This document shows, piece by piece, positions 34,149 to 42,812 of a DNA stretch of 64,000 nucleotides; the stretch's first letter is position 1, and each line of letters starts with the position of its first letter. The notes under the pieces were generated by a model that saw only the letters and a program-made list of their open reading frames with translations, did no database searches and had not been told where the DNA came from. The translations under genes were made by a program, and so were the position numbers. The DNA is from Bacillota bacterium (GTDB lineage Bacteria > Bacillota > UBA4882 > UBA8346): contig JAFABB010000040.1 in NCBI GenBank assembly GCA_023426245.1, forward strand, positions 296,709 through 360,708, written 5' to 3'.

Positions 34149-34400
34149 TTGAAGACAACAGCGGTAAGAAAAAAGATTGAAGCAATAAGAGCGGAGTACC
34201 CGGCGGTGGTTGCGCAGATCGAGGCGATAAGAAAAAAGATTGAAGCAATGAGGGCGGAGTACCCGGCGGTGGTTGCGCAGACCGAGGCGATAAGAAAAAA
34301 GGTCGGGGCGATGACCGCGCAGATTCCTTCGCTGAGAGAAAAGATGATCAAAGGTTGCATGCGGACCCAAAAGACCGTTATTTCGGGGAAGCCCCGGTAA
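34149..34400 (+). CDS. Possible coiled-coil protein coded by 21-nt repeats
   Basis: An 83-residue frame from TTG 34149 consists largely of heptads KIEAIRA, EYPAVVA, QIEAIRK, KIEAMRA, EYPAVVA, QTEAIRK, KVGAMTA, giving a strongly helical, coiled-coil-like profile with Ile/Ala at regular positions. No convincing ribosome binding site precedes it and the other strand is open too, so translation is doubtful. Sequence and period link it to the repeat inside the XRE-like gene at 5269. Confidence 0.3.
   Translation: MKTTAVRKKIEAIRAEYPAVVAQIEAIRKKIEAMRAEYPAVVAQTEAIRKKVGAMTAQIPSLREKMIKGCMRTQKTVISGKPR
34173..34340 (+). repeat. Eight 21-nt tandem units (family I, locus 2)
   Basis: Units start every 21 nt from 34173 to 34320. 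GAGTACCCGGCGGTGGTTGCG occurs twice without change (from 34194 and 34257; 21 nt each), giving a 63-nt higher-order repeat. The gap 33697-34637 has no other recognisable content except the hairpin repeat before it. Confidence 0.85.
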
Positions 34401-34637
34401 TTTTTGAATTTAAGCTGGTATAATGAAAGTTTCCGGTTGACTTTGCGCCATCCGGAGTTTCGACACAAAATCGTCCCATCTTTTTCAAAGAAATTAAGCC
34501 TGCCGAAGTGGTTTGGGTTTATAAATTGACCGGGGCCCCGGGTCATTGGGGGTATCAATCAATAATTTAAGGAAATACTAAAATTGGCCATAATTTGTAA
34601 AAAAAGCTTATCGGCATTTTGTAAGGTGATAATCGGG

Positions 34638-35099
34638 ATGAAGTTCGCATCGGGAAATGAGTTTATTCAAGGGACAATGGCAGGTGCAATTGGCGCAATT
34701 GTTATTTGTTTCGTGATGGAGCTTTTAGAACTTATCGGCATTGCCAAACATTGTTGGCTCTTTATGGCTGGTCAGGCTGTTATGGAATTTAAACATAATA
34801 ATTTCCTCGCTGTAACTTTAGCTTTCCTCATTCACCTGGGAGTGGGTTCTTTTTGGGGAGTCATCATTGCTTTTCTTTTTTCCAAGGTTTTCATGGCCAA
34901 ATATTACCTTCTCAAAAGTGCAATATTCGGGATGGCAATCTTCTTTTTACATATCGGTCTTCTTAGCAAGGCTCTTCATTATCCCGACGCGATGCGGGAA
35001 AATTTGCCAACGGTATTTTTTATTTTGATCACTTATATTATGTATGGCTTATTGACCGCTATTATACTCAAAAAAATCACCCGTATCATCGTCGGATGA
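34638..35099 (+). CDS. Four-helix membrane protein, YqhR-like paralog
   Basis: A 153-residue integral membrane protein with about four helices. ATG 34638 is chosen for AAGGTGAT upstream. Gly-rich first helix (QGTMAGAIGAIVIC), a G-x-F-W-G-V turn in the second half and the Lys-rich ending LTAIILKKITRI resemble the protein at 21541. Function unknown. Confidence 0.65.
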   Translation: MKFASGNEFIQGTMAGAIGAIVICFVMELLELIGIAKHCWLFMAGQAVMEFKHNNFLAVTLAFLIHLGVGSFWGVIIAFLFSKVFMAKYYLLKSAIFGMAIFFLHIGLLSKALHYPDAMRENLPTVFFILITYIMYGLLTAIILKKITRIIVG

Positions 35100-35466
35100 A
35101 TAACCGGCCCGGCGACGATTTTCCGTTCCAGGGCTTTGGGCAATTTGCTTTCCGTGGAAAATAATAACACTTGTCGGTAGTGGTGAAAATGAAAAGAAAA
35201 TTTAATAATGATTGTAGGGCTCTTTTAGATAAAGAAGGGCTCTTTTTATATTCAAAGAGGTTGCCTGGGCGCGAGCAAGCGGAACACAACCATGCGTTAC
35301 AAAAATATTCGGACAGCACCAAGGAAGAACCGGATCATCGATATTGCATAAAAGAATCCCAGATACTGTTATTCCTTTAAAAATTCAGGCACTTGTTTAT
35401 TTATGATTCTAGTATATAATTAAGCGTAGAACGAATTTTCATTCTATGCTTGAAAGGAACTTTCCA
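35100..35466. other. 367-bp gap, one doubtful small frame
   Basis: A frame of 63 codons from ATG 35189 (weak GGTG upstream) has no family resemblance and contains a small internal duplication (AGGGCTCTTTTAGA and AGGGCTCTTTTTATA); I do not regard it as a gene. The TetR operator lies at the end of this gap. Confidence 0.4.
35427..35446 (+). promoter_or_regulatory. Candidate TetR operator
   Basis: TAGAACGAA-TT-TTCATTCTA is an inverted repeat with one mismatch per arm, placed 20 bp before the TetR start and just after a TATATAAT -10-like sequence (35413-35420). Confidence 0.6.
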
Positions 35467-36138
35467 ATGGCATACCGGACACCTCAAAAGGTGCAAGAAA
35501 TGAAGGACGCCAAAAGGCAACATATATTGGAATGCGCCGCCAAAGTTTTTTCGGAAAAAGGATATTATCAAACCAAAGTCACGGATATTCTTGAAGAGTC
35601 CGATATTTCCACCGGATCCTTTTATTTCTATTTTAATAATAAGGAAGCGTTATTCGAGAGTCTCTATGATGAAATGATTCAAACTTATATGGGTGTTTTA
35701 CAGGAAGCAATCGACACCATGACGGACAACGCGGACAGTATCGTAGAAAGTATTACCAAAGCGCTTACGCTTTCATTGAAGAAATTTCAGACAAATAAGG
35801 AACTTGCCGGAATCATGCTGATTCGTTCGGTAGGATTGAGTCCCGAATTCGAAAAGAAAAGGACTGCCAATCATCAAAAAATTTCGCTCATCTTTGAGGA
35901 AATATTTAAGGGACTGCTTCAAAAGGAAGTTATCAACGTACCCGATGCCAAAGTGGCGGCAATTCTATTTACCGGGTCGATATACACCGCCATCACTCAT
36001 TGGCTCCAGGAAAGCGTTGATATCGATTTAACCGATTTCACGGTTCCTTTGATTGTTTATAATCTACAAGCTCTTGGGATTCAGTACAATGGCTCCAATT
36101 TTGCGGCCGTTTACAAACCCTTTGAATTAAAACACTAA
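35467..36138 (+). CDS. TetR/AcrR-family regulator
   Basis: A 223-residue repressor. The N-terminal DNA-binding domain (about 12-60) reads ILECAAKVFSEKGYYQTKV, then SDISTGSFYFYFNNKEALF, the TetR signature. The C-terminal ligand domain is of the YfiR/TetR_C type and is not informative. ATG 35467 has AAAGGA eight bases upstream. It probably controls itself and the two genes after it, which follow in the same direction with short gaps. Confidence 0.92.
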   Translation: MAYRTPQKVQEMKDAKRQHILECAAKVFSEKGYYQTKVTDILEESDISTGSFYFYFNNKEALFESLYDEMIQTYMGVLQEAIDTMTDNADSIVESITKALTLSLKKFQTNKELAGIMLIRSVGLSPEFEKKRTANHQKISLIFEEIFKGLLQKEVINVPDAKVAAILFTGSIYTAITHWLQESVDIDLTDFTVPLIVYNLQALGIQYNGSNFAAVYKPFELKH

Positions 36139-36175
36139 ATAATTTTTATGAATATAAACGAAGGAGGAAATGGGA

Positions 36176-36544
36176 ATGTTTAAAACGCAAGCGGAACAAA
36201 ATTTATACAACAGGATGTTGATCACGCAAGCCATTAACTATCAAAAGCTGGGCTATTCCGATATCAAAATAAACAATGAGAAATGCAGCAACGGACAACC
36301 CAGCCAAGTGTGCGGTTACATTCCTGATTTAACTGCGGTTTTAGATGATGAAACTACCTTGTGTGAAATCGTGACCGACGATTCCGTCAACGAGCCAGGG
36401 GCTTTTAAAAAGTGGAAAACATTATGCCAAAGCACGAATGACTTTCATATGGTTATCCCGAGGAAAAGCTTTGAGATGATTAAGGATCTGATGAAAAGCA
36501 ATGGCATCAATGTAAATAAATACTGGTATAGCAAAACCTGTTAA
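36176..36544 (+). CDS. Small protein, possible degenerate PD-(D/E)xK fold
   Basis: A 122-residue soluble protein. Residues 50-66 read PDLTAVLDDETTLCEIV: the Pro-Asp, a hairpin and an acidic residue in a strand recall the nuclease core PD-x(n)-E-x-K, but the Lys is Val66, so activity would be lost or the match is chance. GAFKKWKTLCQS then follows as a helix. GGAGG precedes ATG 36176. It is encoded between a TetR regulator and a nitronate monooxygenase. I know no function. Confidence 0.55.
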   Translation: MFKTQAEQNLYNRMLITQAINYQKLGYSDIKINNEKCSNGQPSQVCGYIPDLTAVLDDETTLCEIVTDDSVNEPGAFKKWKTLCQSTNDFHMVIPRKSFEMIKDLMKSNGINVNKYWYSKTC

Positions 36545-36608
36545 TTCTTTGGCCAGGAATTGCGAACGCTATGGATGGATCGAGACGACAAAAAAACGGA
36601 GGATTATG

Positions 36609-37697
36609 ATGGGATATAACCCAATCAAAGGTTTAAACATTGGACATTTAACCACCAAATTGCCAATCATCCAAGGGGGAATGGGGGTCGGAGTGTCCCT
36701 CTCCGGATTGGCTTCTGCAGTAGCCAATGCCGGTGGTATCGGTGTTATAGCTACCGCCGGTATTGGTATGCTGGAACCCAATTTCGCCGCGGATTTTTTA
36801 GCAGCCAATATCAAGGCCCTCAAAAATGAAATTAGAAAAGCCCGCTTAATGACAAATGGAATCATTGGCGTCAACATCATGGTGGCTTTATCCAACTATG
36901 CCGATATGGCCCGGACGGCCATCCAAGAAGGCGTTGATGTCATTTTTTCCGGCGCCGGGCTACCGCTCAATCTGCCCCAATTCTTAGAGGGCTCCCGAAA
37001 AACCAAGTTGGTCCCGATTGTGTCTTCTGCCCGGGCTGCTGGAATCATTTTAAAAAAATGGATTGAAAAATATAATTATGTCCCCGATGCTATCGTGGTT
37101 GAAGGACCCATGGCCGGGGGACATTTAGGATTTAAAGCGGACCAAATCATCAGTCCGGCATATTCGCTGGAAAGCCTGATTCCCCAAGTGCTGGAGGAAG
37201 TAGGTAAGTTTGAAGAACAATGCCAACAGAAAGTTCCGGTGATTGCCGCCGGAGGGATTTATACCGGGGCTGATATTGACCGATTTTTACGGTTGGGAGC
37301 AGCCGGCGTTCAAATGGCCACCCGATTCATTACTACGGATGAATGCGATGCGGATATTGAGTTTAAAAGAACTTTCCTGAATTTGAAACAAGAAGACCTG
37401 GTTATTATTAAGAGCCCTGTGGGTTTGCTGGGACGAGCCATCAAGAATAAGTTTATCGCCGATGTGGCATTGGGCAATAAAAAGCCCTTTCAATGCGCTT
37501 ATCATTGTATTACAACTTGCGATTATAAAAAAAGCCCGTATTGTATTGCATTGGCACTCATTAATGCTTGCAGGGGAAAATTAAAACAGGGATTTGTTTT
37601 TTCCGGCTCCAACGGTTATCGTAACACCGAAATCGTACCGGTAAAGACTTTGATGGATTCCTTGCTTAAGGAATATCTCTGTGCTGCAGCAGTTTGA
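36609..37697 (+). CDS. Nitronate monooxygenase / FabK-like flavoprotein
   Basis: A 362-residue FMN-binding TIM-barrel enzyme of the 2-nitropropane dioxygenase family. Motifs: LPIIQGGMGVGVS at the start, VIFSGAGLP, VEGPMAGGHLGF with the conserved His, and IAAGGIYTGADI and GAAGVQMATRF for FMN phosphate. Such enzymes oxidise alkyl nitronates or, as FabK, reduce enoyl-ACP; the GGHLGF pattern favours the monooxygenase group. A Cys-rich C-terminal part (residues about 297-335) is present as in clostridial members. ATG 36609 is six bases from GGAGG. It is the last gene of the TetR operon. Confidence 0.88.
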   Translation: MGYNPIKGLNIGHLTTKLPIIQGGMGVGVSLSGLASAVANAGGIGVIATAGIGMLEPNFAADFLAANIKALKNEIRKARLMTNGIIGVNIMVALSNYADMARTAIQEGVDVIFSGAGLPLNLPQFLEGSRKTKLVPIVSSARAAGIILKKWIEKYNYVPDAIVVEGPMAGGHLGFKADQIISPAYSLESLIPQVLEEVGKFEEQCQQKVPVIAAGGIYTGADIDRFLRLGAAGVQMATRFITTDECDADIEFKRTFLNLKQEDLVIIKSPVGLLGRAIKNKFIADVALGNKKPFQCAYHCITTCDYKKSPYCIALALINACRGKLKQGFVFSGSNGYRNTEIVPVKTLMDSLLKEYLCAAAV

Positions 37698-38001
37698 TAG
37701 AAAAATGAGATAAAAAACTCTTCGCATGGATGAGAATGGACAAAAGCTGACGATGTTACCTTAAGCAATTCAATCATTGCGCGACCTAAAATGCTGCCGG
37801 GTTAGATTGATTCAGTTTCGTTCGGAAATGTTTTGCGTTTTTTTAAAATCTGTGCTATTATATAAGTAGTGCCCAAACTTAGGAAAGTAATAATGTGGTT
37901 TGCAAGTTCGAAGAGCGCATTGGCGTGAAGTTGCCTCCAATATTATAAACCCGAGGGAAAGGTAAATAAAAGCCCACCGGGCTTAAAATGGAGGTTTTTA
38001 T
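37698..38001. other. 304-bp leader region before the zinc-ribbon gene
   Basis: A promoter-like TTTGCG...TATTAT pair lies near 37830-37860, followed by a long untranslated leader with a hairpin AAGCCC-ACC-GGGCTT (about 37971-37985) just before GGAGG. A long structured leader recalls cold-shock genes, but I see no known RNA motif. Confidence 0.4.
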
Positions 38002-38316
38002 ATGTTACAAGACAAAATGCTCGTATGCAAAGATTGTGGGAATGATTTCACGTTTACTGTCAGTGAACAGGAGTTCTTTGCTGAAAAAGGATTTACCAAT
38101 GAACCGGGACGTTGTCCGCAATGTAGAGCGGCCAGAAAAGAACAAAATGCCGGTAGAAGAGATTCGGGACGGAGTTACCAAGGAAGGTCCGAACGGGAGA
38201 TGTATCCTGCGGTGTGCCACTCTTGCGGAACCAGCACAATGGTTCCTTTCCAACCATCCGGTGACAAACCCGTCTATTGCCGCAATTGCTACAAACCAAA
38301 AAGACAACAGTATTAA
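38002..38316 (+). CDS. Zinc-ribbon protein (zinc-binding domain, two CxxC pairs)
   Basis: A 104-residue protein with two zinc ribbons joined by a basic, flexible linker: LVCKDCGNDF with GRCPQCRAAR (residues about 8-46), then AVCHSCGTSTMVPF with PVYCRNCY (about 71-97). This arrangement is common in Bacillota and Chloroflexi and is taken to bind nucleic acid, though no activity is established. GGAGG precedes the ATG and a strong terminator follows, so it is transcribed alone. Confidence 0.85.
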   Translation: MLQDKMLVCKDCGNDFTFTVSEQEFFAEKGFTNEPGRCPQCRAARKEQNAGRRDSGRSYQGRSEREMYPAVCHSCGTSTMVPFQPSGDKPVYCRNCYKPKRQQY

Positions 38317-38330
38317 AAGTTTGAAACCAA

Positions 38331-38372
38331 AAGATTCTCCGCACAGAAGGAAGGCGGAGGGTCTTTTTTTTT
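38331..38372 (+). terminator. Terminator after the zinc-ribbon gene
   Basis: GATTCTCCGC pairs with GCGGAGGGTC around an 11-nt loop, followed by nine T. Confidence 0.85.
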
Positions 38373-38428
38373 ACAATCTCACCCTCCACCCTTTATTGAA
38401 AGATTTGCAGAATGTATCAATTCAAATC

Positions 38429-38635
38429 TTAAATCGTAAATAAATTTTGGTCCATGACTTTAATGATTTCCAAATTGCCGGACCGTAAAGTGATAAAACC
38501 GTTTACGGTTATTTGTTCAAGAGCAGAGCAGTCGACTTCGCCTTGCCAATAGACGATATCGAGACCACTATGGTCATTGGGAGTCAAAGATTGGATAGTA
38601 AATAATTGCCCGCCAATAGCCGCTTTCCTCATCAT
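38429..38635 (-). CDS. Hypothetical small protein
   Basis: A 68-residue product with AGGAG seven bases before ATG 38635. No membrane segment; alternating strands (AIGGQLFTIQSL, LDIVYWQGEVDC, GFITLRSGNLEIIKV) suggest a small beta fold. I do not recognise the family. Confidence 0.5.
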   Translation of the reverse strand: MMRKAAIGGQLFTIQSLTPNDHSGLDIVYWQGEVDCSALEQITVNGFITLRSGNLEIIKVMDQNLFTI

Positions 38636-38946
38636 GATTATTCTCCTTTTGTGGTTTGCGCCAACTCAAGTCATTGATAAGCACGGAGCCCCATCAACTC
38701 GTCTGGTTGTTAAACCCTGCTTTTTGTGAGAACCATGGTGAGATGTAAAGTAGAGTATTTAAGAATTAATGGAATTCAATTTCCGGAAAATCACCTTCAC
38801 TGAAAAATTATTTTTATTTCTGTAGTAAGCCTTTCGCCGGATTATCGGAAATTCCTTTCTCCGGAGAAATTAAATAGGTCTCTCTCCTATCAATGCGAAA
38901 ACTCTGTGATGAATTACAAGTTTATTCTTTTCATGATGGAGGAAAC
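38636..38946. other. 311-bp gap before the AraC-type gene
   Basis: It separates divergent genes. TTTCCGGAAAATC (around 38778) and TTATCGGAAATTCC (around 38844) are loosely related sequences that could be regulator sites. No gene seen. Confidence 0.3.
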
Positions 38947-39789
38947 ATGATTTTTAAAAACCTGTTCTTTTACATTCATTACTGCAATTTTAAGACTTTC
39001 GGCGGCCACGGCTGTGACCGGGAGTTATTTACCAAGAAAATGACCCGGACCATACCCCATCATGAACTGATATTGATTACAGGGGGCAGGGGCAATATTA
39101 CCATAGATGAGACAAGCTATTCCATTCATGGCGGCATGCTTTTTTACATCTGGCCCAACGTACTCCATTCCTTTGAATTCGAAACCGAAAAAGCCGAAAG
39201 TCTTTTATCGGTCCATTTTAGTTGCGCCCGGGTGGACTTGAACGAGGGCCGGTGGAACATTCAAAATCAAGCTGAGAAGCTTTGGCCACACCCGGCCCAG
39301 GAAATACAGGACTATTATCCGATTTATGATGGATTTAAAAGGCTGGTGGATACTTGGAATGCCAAACTGCCCGGTTATGAATTTTTTTCAAAAGCCGGTT
39401 TACAGCAATTATTCACTGCGATTTACCAAAACACCGGCAACGAAAGTCGCAATTACGGGGCTTCCATCAAAGTAGAAAAAGTTATCAACTTTATGCATCA
39501 AAATATCGACACCCGGGTGAACTTGACCGAATTATCGGAGATGGTGGAACTCTCACCCCCTTATTTATCAAGGGTTTTTAAAGAGACCACCGGCTATTCG
39601 GTGATCGAATATTTTAACAAGATCAAAATCGATAAAGCCAAAGAATTGATCATCGAAGGGGATAGGAAAATAAAGGAAATCGCTGGAATCCTCGGGTTTA
39701 AGGATGAATTTTATTTTAGCAGGATATTTAAACAAACCGAAGGGGTCAGCCCCTCCAAATTTTACAGCAAAATCGTCCATGGAGTTTAA
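38947..39789 (+). CDS. AraC-family transcriptional regulator
   Basis: A 280-residue regulator: cupin-like N-terminal domain (HHELILITGGRGNITID, then WPNVLHSFEFE) and a C-terminal AraC domain with NLTELSEMVELSPPYLSRVFK and IKEIAGILGFKDEFYFSRIFKQ. ATG 38947 follows GGAGG closely; the frame is open 18 codons further. The MFS transporter and isochorismatase-like genes come next in the same direction and are its probable targets. Confidence 0.9.
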   Translation: MIFKNLFFYIHYCNFKTFGGHGCDRELFTKKMTRTIPHHELILITGGRGNITIDETSYSIHGGMLFYIWPNVLHSFEFETEKAESLLSVHFSCARVDLNEGRWNIQNQAEKLWPHPAQEIQDYYPIYDGFKRLVDTWNAKLPGYEFFSKAGLQQLFTAIYQNTGNESRNYGASIKVEKVINFMHQNIDTRVNLTELSEMVELSPPYLSRVFKETTGYSVIEYFNKIKIDKAKELIIEGDRKIKEIAGILGFKDEFYFSRIFKQTEGVSPSKFYSKIVHGV

Positions 39790-39895
39790 AATCGTGCATG
39801 GTTTAAAGCCGATCCGCGGATTAAAATAGAGGATAATATTGTTCGTTTTCCTCGGGATGATGAGCGATTGGACAGCGGAAAGAAGGATTATCTTC

Positions 39896-41098
39896 ATGGA
39901 GATTTGGAAAAGGAATTTACTCGTTTGCTGGTTTGGCATCTTTGTAGCCAGTATCGGAATGAGCCAGATTGCGCCGGTACTGCCGCTTTATATCAAGCAT
40001 ATGGGGGTGAAGGATACCGGTTTGATTGCCCAATTTTCGGGCATTGCTTTTGGTATCACCTATATCATTTCCGCTATTTTTTCGCCGATTTGGGGTCATG
40101 CCGCCGACAAATACGGGCGCAAACCAATGATTTTACGGGCCAGCCTGGGCATGGCGGTGATCATCGGCAGCATGGGTTTTGTACAAAATGTATATCTGTT
40201 GATCGGTTTAAGGCTGTTGCAGGGCGCCATCACCGGTTATTCCACCGCCTGCACCACGTTGATTGCGACTCAGACCAATAGGGAACATGCGGGATATGCT
40301 TTGGGAACCCTTTCAACCTCAAGTATTGCAGGTTCTCTGCTGGGGCCGGTGATTGGCGGTTATATCGCAGAAAACTTGGGCCTGCAAAATGTATTTTTTA
40401 TCACCGGCTCGCTGCTGCTGGTATCATTTATCACCACGGCTTTGTTTGTGAAGGAAAACTTCCTCCGGGAAGCAAAAAAGGCGCCCGGCATCAGGGAAGT
40501 GTGGAATGATGTGCCCGAAAAAGCTCTGACGCTGATCATGTTCATCACTTTTTTTGTACTAGCGGTGGCTTTTTATATTGTGGAACCGATTATCACCGTA
40601 TATATCACCCAATTGGCCGGCAATACCCGTCATGTCGCTTTATTGGCCGGGCTGGCTTTCTCTGCCTCCGGGCTGGCCAATATCATTGCCGCCCCTAACC
40701 TAGGAAAACTTTCCGATAAAATCGGTGCGCAAAAGATTATGTTTATCGCCTTGGTGGTGGCCGGACTCATTTATTTGCCCCAAGCCTTTGTCAAAACTCC
40801 CTGGCAATTAATGGGCCTGCGTTTTTTATTGGGACTGGCAATGGCGGGACTGATGCCTTCGGTCAATATCCTGCTCAAGAGGATTACCCCCGATGTTTTG
40901 ACCGGCAGGGTTTTTGGCTTTAGTATGTCCGCCGGGTATTTGGGAGTATTTGGAGGCGCGGTTTTAGGCGGACAGGTTGCGGCCCATTTGGGTATCCGCT
41001 ATGTGTTCTTCATTACCAGCGCATTATTACTCGCCAATGCAGTGTGGGTTTATTTTAAAGTATATAAAAAGCTCAGCTTGAAAGAAGTGAGTGCATAA
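39896..41098 (+). CDS. MFS multidrug-type transporter
   Basis: A 400-residue membrane protein with 12 helices. Motif A reads WGHAADKYGRKPM between helices 2 and 3, and motif C of drug:H+ antiporters is seen as SLLGPVIGGYIAE in helix 5, which places it in the DHA1 exporters. ATG 39896 is chosen for GAAGGA upstream. The isochorismatase-like gene follows after 14 bp, so the pair is probably one operon under the AraC regulator. Substrate unknown. Confidence 0.9.
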   Translation: MEIWKRNLLVCWFGIFVASIGMSQIAPVLPLYIKHMGVKDTGLIAQFSGIAFGITYIISAIFSPIWGHAADKYGRKPMILRASLGMAVIIGSMGFVQNVYLLIGLRLLQGAITGYSTACTTLIATQTNREHAGYALGTLSTSSIAGSLLGPVIGGYIAENLGLQNVFFITGSLLLVSFITTALFVKENFLREAKKAPGIREVWNDVPEKALTLIMFITFFVLAVAFYIVEPIITVYITQLAGNTRHVALLAGLAFSASGLANIIAAPNLGKLSDKIGAQKIMFIALVVAGLIYLPQAFVKTPWQLMGLRFLLGLAMAGLMPSVNILLKRITPDVLTGRVFGFSMSAGYLGVFGGAVLGGQVAAHLGIRYVFFITSALLLANAVWVYFKVYKKLSLKEVSA

Positions 41099-41112
41099 AT
41101 AGGAGGAAAAGA

Positions 41113-41715
41113 TTGGCAGAAGGAAAATCAATCGAAACGGAAATCCTGAAAGTCCAAAAAACGGCGTTGGTAGTGATCGACTTGCAAAATGGAATTGCCA
41201 ACCGGGAGAGAAAGTTTTCCCCTTATCCTGTCGATCAGGTGATTGAGAATGCCAGCCGGTTGGTTCAGGCTTTCACGGCAAAAGGAGCTTTCGCCGTACT
41301 GGTAAGAGTTTCATCAATAGACGGTAAAGACATGCCCAGGCCTGAAACGGATTCGAACATGCCTTCACCAGGCTTTCAGGAAGGCTGGGATGATTTTGTC
41401 CCCCAATTGGCCTGCTTTCAAAACGTCCATCGGGTTACCAAACGGCAATGGGGAGCCTTTTACGGTACCGATCTCGACTTACAGTTGCGCCGCCGCGGTA
41501 TTGATACGGTTGTCCTCTGCGGCATCTCCACCGGAATCGGGGTGGATACTACAGCCAGGGAAGCGTATCAACATGGCTACCATCAAATTTTTGTGGAAGA
41601 TGCCATGGCGGCGCGAACCCGGGAAGAACACGATTATGTATGTCAATGTATCTTTCCGAGGATCGGCAGGATTCGGACAACTTCACAGGTGGTTGAACTT
41701 TTGTTACGCCCTTAA
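41113..41715 (+). CDS. Isochorismatase-like cysteine hydrolase
   Basis: A 200-residue hydrolase with the family triad Asp23 (VVIDLQN), Lys110 and Cys136 (VLCGISTGIGVDTTAREA). The cis-peptide motif before Cys136 is intact. Family members hydrolyse amides, nicotinamide or isochorismate; the exact substrate is open. The start is TTG 41113 with GGAGG six bases before it. It is coupled to the MFS gene. Confidence 0.9.
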   Translation: MAEGKSIETEILKVQKTALVVIDLQNGIANRERKFSPYPVDQVIENASRLVQAFTAKGAFAVLVRVSSIDGKDMPRPETDSNMPSPGFQEGWDDFVPQLACFQNVHRVTKRQWGAFYGTDLDLQLRRRGIDTVVLCGISTGIGVDTTAREAYQHGYHQIFVEDAMAARTREEHDYVCQCIFPRIGRIRTTSQVVELLLRP

Positions 41716-41796
41716 ACGATGGGATACACATCGGTGGTGACACCCATCCGGATCTTTTGATGATCTCTGGCAATAAAAAGGAAATTGTCTCTATCT

Positions 41797-41825
41797 ATTG
41801 AATTTATAAATCAATTCAATATAAT
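41797..41825 (+). promoter_or_regulatory. Promoter with inverted repeat before the outer-membrane-like gene
   Basis: TTGAAT (41798-41803) and TATAAT (41820-41825) are 16 bp apart. The spacer and boxes contain ATTGAATT-N8-AATTCAAT, a perfect inverted repeat (41797-41820). Confidence 0.65.
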
Positions 41826-41870
41826 TGGTTGATTCGTCCTTGATGGGGATCAGGAAGGAAGAGGGTGTAA

Positions 41871-42692
41871 GTGCAAATTTTTAAAAGAGCTTGGTCGGCC
41901 GCTGTGGGGTTTTTACTATTGACGGGGTGGGGCAGCGTTTGTATGGCTGCTCAAACCGATTTTGGCAATCAGCTTGAACTGGATGTCAAATATTATCACT
42001 TTGATCAACAGGTGGACTGGGGAGCAGGGATGGAAGATTTGGAGGATTCCAATAGCGGACGGTTGGATGGAATTCACTTCTCCTATAAAAACCAAAATCT
42101 TGATGGTGGGAGCTATTGGCGGATTACCTATGATCAAACCCACCACGACACCCGCCATCTTAAAACCAACCAGGATATGGCCATCATGGATTCGCTGGAA
42201 GATAACCGGATTTACAACGTAGAGTTTATCTATGCCAATCCCCTTTCCGGTTTTGAAGACATCTATATCTATCTGGGAATCGGCGCCCACTACTGGGCCA
42301 GAGAACTTTCCGCATCTCAAAAAGAAGAATATGGCTGGCTTTATATCCCTTTTGGACTGCGGTTCGAACAAAGCCTCGGGGAGAACTTGCGGGCGGCCAT
42401 GGAGCTCACGGTCCAATTTATGGGGGGCGGGAAAGCGAGAAAGAGGGACAGTGGGTATGACCCGATCGAAGTCGATCTGGGCAACAAACCCGGTTATCGG
42501 ATCAATTTCCCTTTCACTTACCAGATCAGCCCCAGGTGGGGAGTGGCCTTAACCCCCTGGTGTGAATATTCCGCCATCGGGGAAAGCGAGGTCGGTTCCG
42601 CTATTCAAGGAGGGTCAACGGTTGAGTTTCAAGTACAGGACAGTACGACCCAACAATACGGGATTGACATCGGGTTTCAAATGCTCTTTTAA
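41871..42692 (+). CDS. Probable outer-membrane beta-barrel protein
   Basis: A 273-residue secreted protein. Residues 1-26 are a signal peptide (basic start, hydrophobic core, cleavage near CMA-A). The mature part has alternating hydrophobic and polar residues in 9-12-residue strands rich in Tyr and Trp (YWRITYDQT, IYIYLGIGAHYWA, YIPFGLRFEQS, AAMELTVQFMG) and ends in IDIGFQMLF. A terminal Phe after an alternating strand is the signature recognised by the BAM assembly machinery of outer-membrane proteins. No transmembrane helix follows the signal. Start GTG 41871 with GAGGGTG upstream. Ligand unknown. Confidence 0.7.
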   Translation: MQIFKRAWSAAVGFLLLTGWGSVCMAAQTDFGNQLELDVKYYHFDQQVDWGAGMEDLEDSNSGRLDGIHFSYKNQNLDGGSYWRITYDQTHHDTRHLKTNQDMAIMDSLEDNRIYNVEFIYANPLSGFEDIYIYLGIGAHYWARELSASQKEEYGWLYIPFGLRFEQSLGENLRAAMELTVQFMGGGKARKRDSGYDPIEVDLGNKPGYRINFPFTYQISPRWGVALTPWCEYSAIGESEVGSAIQGGSTVEFQVQDSTTQQYGIDIGFQMLF

Positions 42693-42812
42693 ATGCCGGC
42701 CTCTTTACCCCGATCGGAACCAAAGGGAAAACTTGGATTGAATCCATGGTAAGCCGGGTATATAATGAAAAAGGTTATGGTTGGATTATTTTTATTAAAG
42801 TAAGGTGCATCC

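Noticed and set aside
5419..34340. CRISPR array as explanation of the 21-nt repeats
   Set aside because: Units are contiguous without spacers and diverge gradually, and no cas gene is present.
33908..34558. 216-codon frame on the minus strand across the 34-kb repeats
   Set aside because: It runs through two repeat types and intergenic hairpins, shows no family resemblance and has no start signal.
35189..35380. 63-codon frame before the TetR gene
   Set aside because: Weak site, internal duplication, no recognisable features.
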